The notes under the pieces were generated by a model that did no database searches, was not told the origin of the DNA, and saw nothing but the letters and a program-made list of their open reading frames with translations. This document shows, in pieces, positions 9,479-13,996 of a DNA stretch of 13,996 nucleotides. The stretch spans positions 1 to 13,996 of the forward strand of contig CAZAYB010000052.1 in the NCBI GenBank assembly GCA_964489215.1, written 5' to 3'. Positions within the stretch are counted from its first letter, which is position 1. Every line of letters starts with the position of its first letter. The stretch comes from CAZAYB01 sp964489215. Its GTDB lineage: Bacteria; Planctomycetota; Phycisphaerae; Sedimentisphaerales; Anaerohalosphaeraceae. A program made the position numbers and the translations under genes.

Positions 9479-9513
9479 TCACTTCAGGCAAATTATTCAT
9501 CATTTCAGGCAAA
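9479..9513 (-). promoter_or_regulatory. Tandem direct repeats, 21-bp period: candidate XylR/AraC-type operator
   Basis: The 14-mer TCACTTCAGGCAAA (9479-9492) recurs as TCATTTCAGGCAAA (9500-9513), 13 of 14 identical, with start points exactly 21 bp apart. On the minus strand each unit reads TTTGCCTGAARTGA. AraC-family proteins such as E. coli XylR and AraC bind pairs of direct half-sites spaced by two helical turns, upstream of or overlapping the -35. The pair ends 10 bases upstream of the TTGACA of the operon that encodes an XylR-type regulator. That makes this regulator the natural candidate ligand; binding itself is inferred. Confidence 0.55.
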
Positions 9514-9530
9514 AAGTGACTCAAAAAATG

Positions 9531-9546
9531 TTTTCAAACCTGAAAA
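9531..9546. repeat. Short inverted repeat TTTTCA-aacc-TGAAAA
   Basis: A perfect 6-bp inverted repeat with a 4-base centre lies upstream of the 21-bp direct repeats and 50 bases before the first long repeat. It could be a weak hairpin or a dimer-binding site. No T-run follows it, so it is not a clear terminator, and an arm of this size can occur by chance. Confidence 0.25.
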
Positions 9547-9594
9547 GATGGATGCCGATGGCAAAGATAAAGAAATCATCTTCCTGCGTGATAC

Positions 9595-9750
9595 TACATA
9601 GCCCATTCTAATCATAATAATAGTATCCCATTTAATGCTTGAAATATCAACAGGTTATCTTAATATTATGCAATGCAGAATTCAGATGACTATCAACTGG
9701 CCAATAGATAGTTAAGCATTACGATTATAGCAACAATTGCACGGTTTTTC
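9595..9750. repeat. 156-bp direct repeat, copy 1 (upstream of the sulfatase)
   Basis: It matches 11889-12044 at 154 of 156 positions with no gaps; the offset is 2294 bp. The two differences (9603/11897 and 9629/11923) are both C here and T in the other copy. Inside are inverted repeats: TAATGCTT (9633-9640) with AAGCATTA (9714-9721), and within that TGACTATC (9687-9694) with GATAGTTA (9707-9714, one G-T pair) around a 12-base loop. No transposase, terminal inverted repeat or target duplication is seen. The strong identity of a mainly non-coding stretch points to a recent duplication, or to a small mobile or structured element. Confidence 0.95.
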
Positions 9751-9907
9751 ACGCTATAAGGACGAGGTTTATAAACATAACGGCAGGCACCTGGCTATTT
9801 ACGAAAAGGATTTTTCCAAGGGTAAAGGTTTCTTCAGCTTTGATTACGGTGGATATGACGATTGCGTAATTATAGGATTTAAAACACGAATTAAATGTTT
9901 TGATTGA
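9731..9907 (+). pseudogene. 58-codon protein-like remnant overlapping repeat copy 1
   Basis: This open stretch begins after a TAG at 9728-9730 and ends at TGA 9905-9907. It has no ATG; a TTG at 9737 is the only near start and has no ribosome site. Its composition is like a soluble protein C-terminus (for example EKDFSKGKGFFSFDYGGYDD). Just past the repeat it reads GFSRYKDEV where the second copy reads GFSGYKYEV, with several differences at third codon positions, which hints that both descend from coding DNA. I do not recognise the family. It is most likely the tail of a broken gene, but a chance open frame is not excluded. Confidence 0.35.
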
Positions 9908-9967
9908 AATGACATGCCCTTATATAATATTTATGTTGCAAAAGTCAATGATGTTTAAAGGATATCG

Positions 9968-11830
9968 ATGAACAGACGAAAGTTTATTAAACTTGCATGT
10001 GGGTTTTCTTTTGGTTCGGTTTTTTGCCTTGACTGTTTTTCCGAAATGGAAAAGACAAGGCCGAATATAGTTTTTTTCCTGGCCGATGACATGGGTTGGA
10101 TGGACAGCGACCTTTACGGTAGCGAATATTACAAACTGCCAAACTTGAAGAGACTGGCTAAAAAGGGTATGATGTTTACAAACGCCTATTCCGCAAACCC
10201 GCTTTGTTCGCCGACTCGCGCAAGTATAATGACCGGTAAATATCCTAATCGGCTGAATATGACCTCACCTTCTTGCCATCTGCCGCCTTTGAAAGAAGGA
10301 CGCTCATTGATGCCGCAAAAGGGCCCTGTTAACCATAAAATGCTCACTCCAGATGTACGTCGGTTTTTACCGCTCGAAGAATACACTATTGGCGAAGCTT
10401 TTCGAGATGCAGGTTACAAGACAGGTTTTATAGGCAAATGGCATCTTGGATTAAAGCCCAAACACTGGCCGAAACAGCAGGGTTTTGATTATGACATGGG
10501 TGCTCCTCATCCTGGACCGCCAAGTTACTTTTCTCCTTATCAAATAGAGACTATACCAGATGGACCAACGGGTGAATATATTACCGACCGTCTTACCGAA
10601 GAAGCTGTTGGGTTTATACAAAATAACCGAGCCAAGCCATTCTTTCTTGCTCTCTGGCATTTCGCCGTTCATGCGCCTTTCCAGGCCAAAGATGATATTA
10701 CCCGGAACTACAGAGATATAAAGGACCCAAGGGACAAACAAAAATCACCAGTGATGGCATCGATGCTTCAGAGTATGGATGAAAGTCTCGGCAAAATCAT
10801 GAATAAGTTGCAGGAACTTGGCCTGATAGATAATACTGTGATTGTTTTTGTTTCAGATAATGGCGGAAATATGTACGACCTGGTACAGGGTGAGTGTCCA
10901 ACAAATAACGCTCCTTTGAGGGGAGGCAAAGGCAACACCTATGAGGGAGGCTGTCGTGTGCCTTGTGTTATAACCTGGCCTGGCGTCATAAAACAAGCAT
11001 CCAAATGTGACCAGATGGTCACCACTGTCGATCTTTACCCTACGTTGGTTGAAATGGCTGACATTGAACCGAATCCTAAGCAGGTGTTCGACGGGGTAAG
11101 CATTGTTCCTTTGTTAAAAGGAAAATCTAAGCTGGACAGAGACGCCGTTTTCTGTCACTTTCCGCATTATATACCCGCTACACAAAGTATTCCGAATACA
11201 TGGGTAAGAAAAGGCGACTGGAAGCTTATACGTTTTTACGGCGAAGGGCCGAATCGAACAAACTCTTATGAACTTTACAATCTCAGAGAAGACATTGGTG
11301 AAAACTATAATCTGGCTGCAAAGTATCCTGAGAAAGTCATCCAGCTTGACAAACTTATCGACCGTTTCCTTAAGAAAACAAATACAATTGAACTTAAGCC
11401 GAACCCGGCTTATTGCGCACAGCTGAAATGCTGGCAGGGCTCACAAGACAGCGGGCTTTATTATCATAATGGATGCCTGGTTTTGCAGTCCAAAGGTCTC
11501 GATCCCTATATATATACATACGATGTTCCCCTGGTAAGCAATGCTATGCGCATAACTTTCAAAATGCAAACAGATATTAAAGGAAAAGTATTCTTTTTTT
11601 ATTGTGATAATGAAACAAAGGGATTTTCACCAAATAAGCGTATGGAACTGGAAATGGTTGCTGGTGACCAGATGCACCAATACACTTTTGACTTTATACC
11701 GCGAGGAACTCTAAAAGGTTTGCGTATCGACCCCGGCAGTGGAAAGGGTGAAGTGATATTCGACTGGATCAGGCTCGAACGTAGCTACAGTCAGGTCCTC
11801 AAAAGATGGGATTTTTCAGAAGCGTTGTAA
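9968..11830 (+). CDS. Tat-exported sulfatase (family S1) with C-terminal beta-sandwich module
   Basis: 620 residues; the start is supported by AAAGGA five bases before the ATG. The N-terminus MNRRKFIKLACGFSFG has a twin-arginine motif, so export in folded form by Tat is likely. Sulfatase core motifs are intact: PNIVFFLADDMGW (Asp40, Asp41, calcium ligands), CSPTRASIMTGKYPNR with Cys80 as the residue converted to formylglycine and Arg84, GKWHLG (Lys157, His159), HFAVHAP (His235), SDNGG (Asp297, Asn298), and LRGGKGNTYEGG (Lys321). The catalytic part ends near residue 475. About 485-605 form an extra module ending GEVIFDWIRLER, resembling carbohydrate-binding beta-sandwiches. It would remove sulfate esters from a glycan in the periplasm or outside. 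It needs a formylglycine-forming maturase, which is not encoded in this window. It is transcribed away from the minus-strand operon and bracketed by the 156-bp repeats. Subfamily and substrate cannot be assigned here. Confidence 0.95.
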   Translation: MNRRKFIKLACGFSFGSVFCLDCFSEMEKTRPNIVFFLADDMGWMDSDLYGSEYYKLPNLKRLAKKGMMFTNAYSANPLCSPTRASIMTGKYPNRLNMTSPSCHLPPLKEGRSLMPQKGPVNHKMLTPDVRRFLPLEEYTIGEAFRDAGYKTGFIGKWHLGLKPKHWPKQQGFDYDMGAPHPGPPSYFSPYQIETIPDGPTGEYITDRLTEEAVGFIQNNRAKPFFLALWHFAVHAPFQAKDDITRNYRDIKDPRDKQKSPVMASMLQSMDESLGKIMNKLQELGLIDNTVIVFVSDNGGNMYDLVQGECPTNNAPLRGGKGNTYEGGCRVPCVITWPGVIKQASKCDQMVTTVDLYPTLVEMADIEPNPKQVFDGVSIVPLLKGKSKLDRDAVFCHFPHYIPATQSIPNTWVRKGDWKLIRFYGEGPNRTNSYELYNLREDIGENYNLAAKYPEKVIQLDKLIDRFLKKTNTIELKPNPAYCAQLKCWQGSQDSGLYYHNGCLVLQSKGLDPYIYTYDVPLVSNAMRITFKMQTDIKGKVFFFYCDNETKGFSPNKRMELEMVAGDQMHQYTFDFIPRGTLKGLRIDPGSGKGEVIFDWIRLERSYSQVLKRWDFSEAL

Positions 11831-11888
11831 AATCAAATTACCAAAGACAAAAATATATAGCTGTCCTGAACCGCAAAAGGTACAAATA

Positions 11889-12044
11889 TACATAGCTCAT
11901 TCTAATCATAATAATAGTATCCTATTTAATGCTTGAAATATCAACAGGTTATCTTAATATTATGCAATGCAGAATTCAGATGACTATCAACTGGCCAATA
12001 GATAGTTAAGCATTACGATTATAGCAACAATTGCACGGTTTTTC
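11889..12044. repeat. 156-bp direct repeat, copy 2 (downstream of the sulfatase)
   Basis: This is the second copy of the repeat at 9595-9750, starting 58 bp after the sulfatase stop. The nested inverted repeats are fully kept (11927-11934 with 12008-12015, and 11981-11988 with 12001-12008). After 12044 the two copies diverge, but matches continue for about 25 bases. With copy 1 it brackets exactly one complete gene, so recombination between copies would excise a 2294-bp circle carrying the sulfatase. Confidence 0.95.
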
Positions 12045-12174
12045 TGGATATAAATACGAAGTATGCGTATCGGCCCGAGCAACGGCAAGTGAGAAGTGAA
12101 ATTCGACAGGATTAGGTTCGAATGCAGGTGCAGCCGGATTCTTAAAAGATGGGGGTATTTCAAGGCATTTTGAA
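12045..12174. other. Non-coding leader between repeat copy 2 and the small lipoprotein gene
   Basis: There is no convincing gene here. The frame of the downstream ATG stays open backwards only to the TGA at about 12097, and no good start codon or homology is visible in it. AAGG nine bases before the ATG at 12175 is the probable ribosome site. No clear promoter hexamers stand out. Confidence 0.4.
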
Positions 12175-12958
12175 ATGAAGATATCGAGAAAAAAAGCAGG
12201 AATTGTAAGGCTTTCACTTAATATCTTTATCTGTATGGTTATTTTTTTTCTTTTAGCTGGATGTGATAAGGACAGAGGAGAAATTGCCAGGATTGAAAAG
12301 ATTGTTGCTCGAGATAATAAACTGGAAATATTTTGCGATACCCCGCCCTTTCCCGTCCAGACCATGGAAGAAAAAGTATATATGGAAGGTTTTTAAAAAT
12401 GCTGATACACCGCAGTGGCGAAAATATTTTGATTTTGCCAAGCCTATTCTTGGGATTGAAACATGGGGCCAAACTGCTACCGCAAAAGCAGATAAAGCAA
12501 AATCCGCTTTTGATATCTCTGAATCGGATATAATTTTTGATCTTGTTGAAAAGTTCCAGGCTTCCAGTAGTGTAAACAATATGGAGTGTGAAGTCAGAGA
12601 TGTGCTAAGGGCTGCAGGCTGGCTGGTACCTGCTGTTTTTCAACACCCTCCAATAGAAGGGACAGGTTCTTTAATTTACAGATTGCAAATTCCATCATTG
12701 ACAAAAAAACAAAGGATTACATTAATTTTTGAGACATTATTAGCAGCTGACAATAAAGATGGTGTTAGTCTGCAAATTCAGGTAAATGATAAAATTGTTT
12801 TTGAAAGCTGGCAGAAGTCCCGGGAGCCTAAGGCGCATAATGTCGACTTGAGTGGTTATGCCGGAAAGAATATTGAGCTTCGGATGATGGTAAATAAAAA
12901 CATAACACTTGACAATGACTGGTTTTACTGGGTCAATCCCCTGATTATTTATGAATGA
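12175..12958 (+). CDS. Small secreted lipoprotein with beta-sandwich domain, apparent +1 frameshift
   Basis: The 5' part (ATG 12175 to TAA at 12394-12396) encodes a lipoprotein signal: MKISRKK, a hydrophobic segment, lipobox LLAGC and then DKDRG. It stops at YMEGF. The rest of the protein continues in the +1 frame from about 12390 to the TGA at 12956-12958. The join is at GGTTTTTAAAAATG: reading GGT TTT, skipping one T, then AAA AAT GCT gives EGFKNADTPQW, a smooth continuation. The joined product is about 260 residues. The C-terminal half (about 160-260) has strand-rich, jelly-roll-like features (RITLIFETLLAADN, VSLQIQVNDKIVF, YAGKNIELRMMV, NDWFYWVNPLI). Family and function are not recognised; a carbohydrate-binding accessory protein is a guess. 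The break may be a sequencing error in the homopolymer, a real pseudogene, or a slippage site. Confidence 0.65.
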
Positions 12959-13022
12959 GATTTAAATTGAAGAAGCGGAATTATTTAAGGTCGCCGGTAA
13001 ATAAATATTTTGGCGGACAAAC

Positions 13023-13115
13023 GAACCTTTTTGTATCTGGTCTGCGTCAGACAAAATCTGCTTTATTTTCAACCAAATCAACATTTGCCTTTTTTTCCAG
13101 AGATCAAAAAGGTTC
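13023..13115. terminator. Inverted-repeat region between convergent genes, possible two-way terminator
   Basis: GAACCTTTTTG-TA-TCTGG (13023-13040) is complementary, with small mismatches, to CCAGA-GA-TCAAAAAGGTTC (13097-13115), across a 56-base loop. A shorter rival hairpin is CCTTTTT (13088-13094) with AAAAAGG (13106-13112). The region lies between the stops of the plus-strand lipoprotein (12958) and the minus-strand GH116 gene (13138). On the minus strand the short stem is not followed by a clean T-run, so terminator function is only likely from position. Confidence 0.4.
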
Positions 13116-13137
13116 TACTGACGCTTAAAAAAAATTA

Positions 13138-13996
13138 TTAAAGCTGCCCTTTAATTTTCACTTCCAGGTGTTGATTTAAAGTCAGTTCAAGCGTTTCATG
13201 AAGAAGAACAGTGACTTTGTTTTGGTCAGATTCAAAACTGGCTGCAATCTTTTTATTATCTAAGGTAACATCAACATCTTTTGCTTTGCTACCGTTTTTG
13301 ATAACAAAATTCAGTTCGTTTAACTTAAGTTTGCCTTTTTTCATAAAGAGGCCGTCAACCTGCAGGCCGCATTTTCTCTTCTGAGAGAATGTGGCCCAGC
13401 CCTGGGCGAAAGTGAAACCGGCTTTGAAGTTTTCCGGTGTGATTCGCGGGTTAAATCCAAGTATACCATCTGGTCCGTGATACTTAAATCCTGCCAGTGC
13501 CAAATATACACTCCAGCTTGCCATTGCACGTGCATAATGATCGCCGCATTCAATTTCATTATATGGGTTCAAGAATCCCGGTTGGTAGCGGTCATGAATC
13601 GCCCTGCAAATTGCCAGTCCCTCGGTGACGAATCCTTCCCAGATCAGATTGGCAGCAACCTGATACTCAATACCAGTCCAGATTTCATTTTTGTAGAGTG
13701 TTCCCTTGTCCATATATTCATCCTTGGGCCAGGTGCAGGTAAACAGGCCGGCCTGGCCAGGGCTGATGAACCATCGGAACGGTTTGTACTTTTCATTGTA
13801 CGGTCCCACATCCGGGGCCCAGTTGTATTTCCATACCGATTCGATGGCACTTCTGACTTTTTTTTCCGGATAAACGTATCCAAGGTCGACCTGGTGAGCC
13901 CAGGACTGTCCGAAAATCTGGTCGGAAAGACATCCGTTGGCATACTGGTGATGAGCATTCAAAAGAGAGCCAGTTGAGCGGGTTTTAAACCCTGAA
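13138..13996 (-). CDS. GH116 family glycosidase, C-terminal part (start outside window)
   Basis: The frame is open from the right edge to the TAA at 13138-13140, giving 285 residues of the 3' end; the start lies beyond the window, and the TTG at 13962 is internal. The visible part matches the second half of the (alpha/alpha)6 barrel of GH116 enzymes (human GBA2 and Thermoanaerobacterium TxGH116 type): NAHHQYANGCLSDQIFGQSW, then YKNEIWTGIEYQVAANLIWE, then NPYNEIECGDHYARAMASW. From memory, the Glu and Arg nine residues apart in the last motif match TxGH116 Glu777 and Arg786, which hold the sugar in the -1 site. The catalytic nucleophile and acid/base lie upstream of this fragment and cannot be checked. 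About 75 C-terminal residues after the barrel look like a small beta domain. Known members are beta-glucosidases, beta-xylosidases and beta-N-acetylglucosaminidases. It is convergent with the small lipoprotein gene. Confidence 0.88.
   Translation of the reverse strand, partial: SGFKTRSTGSLLNAHHQYANGCLSDQIFGQSWAHQVDLGYVYPEKKVRSAIESVWKYNWAPDVGPYNEKYKPFRWFISPGQAGLFTCTWPKDEYMDKGTLYKNEIWTGIEYQVAANLIWEGFVTEGLAICRAIHDRYQPGFLNPYNEIECGDHYARAMASWSVYLALAGFKYHGPDGILGFNPRITPENFKAGFTFAQGWATFSQKRKCGLQVDGLFMKKGKLKLNELNFVIKNGSKAKDVDVTLDNKKIAASFESDQNKVTVLLHETLELTLNQHLEVKIKGQL

Noticed and set aside
9449..9601. 50-codon plus-strand open stretch across the operon promoter region, ending DADGKDKEIIFLRDTT.
   Set aside because: It has no start codon or ribosome site, overlaps the likely promoter and operator on the other strand, and ends at the repeat boundary; probably chance, though its last 20 residues look protein-like.
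9595..9750. The 156-bp repeat as an integron attC site (GTTAAGC at 9711 fits GTTRRRY).
   Set aside because: The partner motif RYYYAAC is not at the expected opposite end and no integrase is present; a single 7-mer match is expected by chance.
11987..12217. Minus-strand 76-codon frame whose hydrophobic end (AIVAIIVMLNYLLAS) is encoded in the repeat.
   Set aside because: It overlaps the start of the small lipoprotein gene, has no ribosome site, and the matching frame at copy 1 has a different, non-coding-like upstream sequence.
12263..12420. An independent gene start at 12263 for the second part of the small lipoprotein.
   Set aside because: The first 40 or so residues of that frame are basic and unstructured-looking, overlap the clear lipoprotein signal frame, and lack a ribosome site; a frameshift join explains both parts better.
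13023..13115. The inverted repeat as a miniature transposable element with 18-bp ends.
   Set aside because: No target-site duplication is visible on the flanks and no second copy occurs in the window; position between convergent genes fits a terminator better.

Overview
The window reads as an AT-rich polysaccharide-utilisation locus, most likely from a PVC-group bacterium (Planctomycetota such as Phycisphaerae, or Lentisphaerota). This is inferred from the gene mix: a XylR-type regulator (sugar-binding domain plus AraC helix-turn-helix), a Tat-exported sulfatase, large glycosidase-like lipoproteins, a URO-D-fold methyltransferase relative, a sugar porter and a GH116 enzyme. No rRNA, tRNA, CRISPR array or recognisable transposase is present. 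A run of 10 N at 2930-2939 shows a scaffolded, probably draft or metagenomic, assembly.

Layout. Bases 9414 down to 1 carry five minus-strand genes in a tight series with gaps of 61, 23, 18 and 48 bp: URO-D-family protein (8140-9414), XylR/AraC regulator (6930-8078), XylE-like sugar/H+ symporter (5503-6906), and two paralogous glycosidase-like lipoproteins (2730-5484, crossed by the N gap, and 1-2681, cut by the window edge). Two direct repeats exactly 21 bp apart (9479-9513) lie just upstream of the probable operon promoter and are good candidates for the regulator's binding site. Bases 9415-9967 separate this operon from a divergent plus-strand sulfatase (9968-11830). The sulfatase is bracketed by two copies of a 156-bp direct repeat (9595-9750 and 11889-12044, 154 of 156 identical). 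A 58-codon protein-like remnant starts inside the first copy. After the second copy comes a small lipoprotein gene (12175-12958) that can be read only with one +1 frameshift at a T5A5 run. A convergent gene at the right edge (13138-13996, minus strand) is the C-terminal third of a GH116 glycosidase. Inverted repeats lie between the two convergent genes.

How the parts may work together (inference): surface or periplasmic lipoproteins, the sulfatase and the GH116 enzyme would desulfate and trim a glycan, the symporter would import a monosaccharide, and the regulator would sense that sugar and switch on the operon, including itself. The URO-D-fold protein heads the operon and its role is unknown. 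The substrate cannot be named from sequence alone. I do not see clear evidence of an entirely new system. The points most worth a second look are the repeat-bracketed sulfatase, the 21-bp operator repeats, the paralogous lipoprotein enzymes without a firm family, and the frameshifted lipoprotein.
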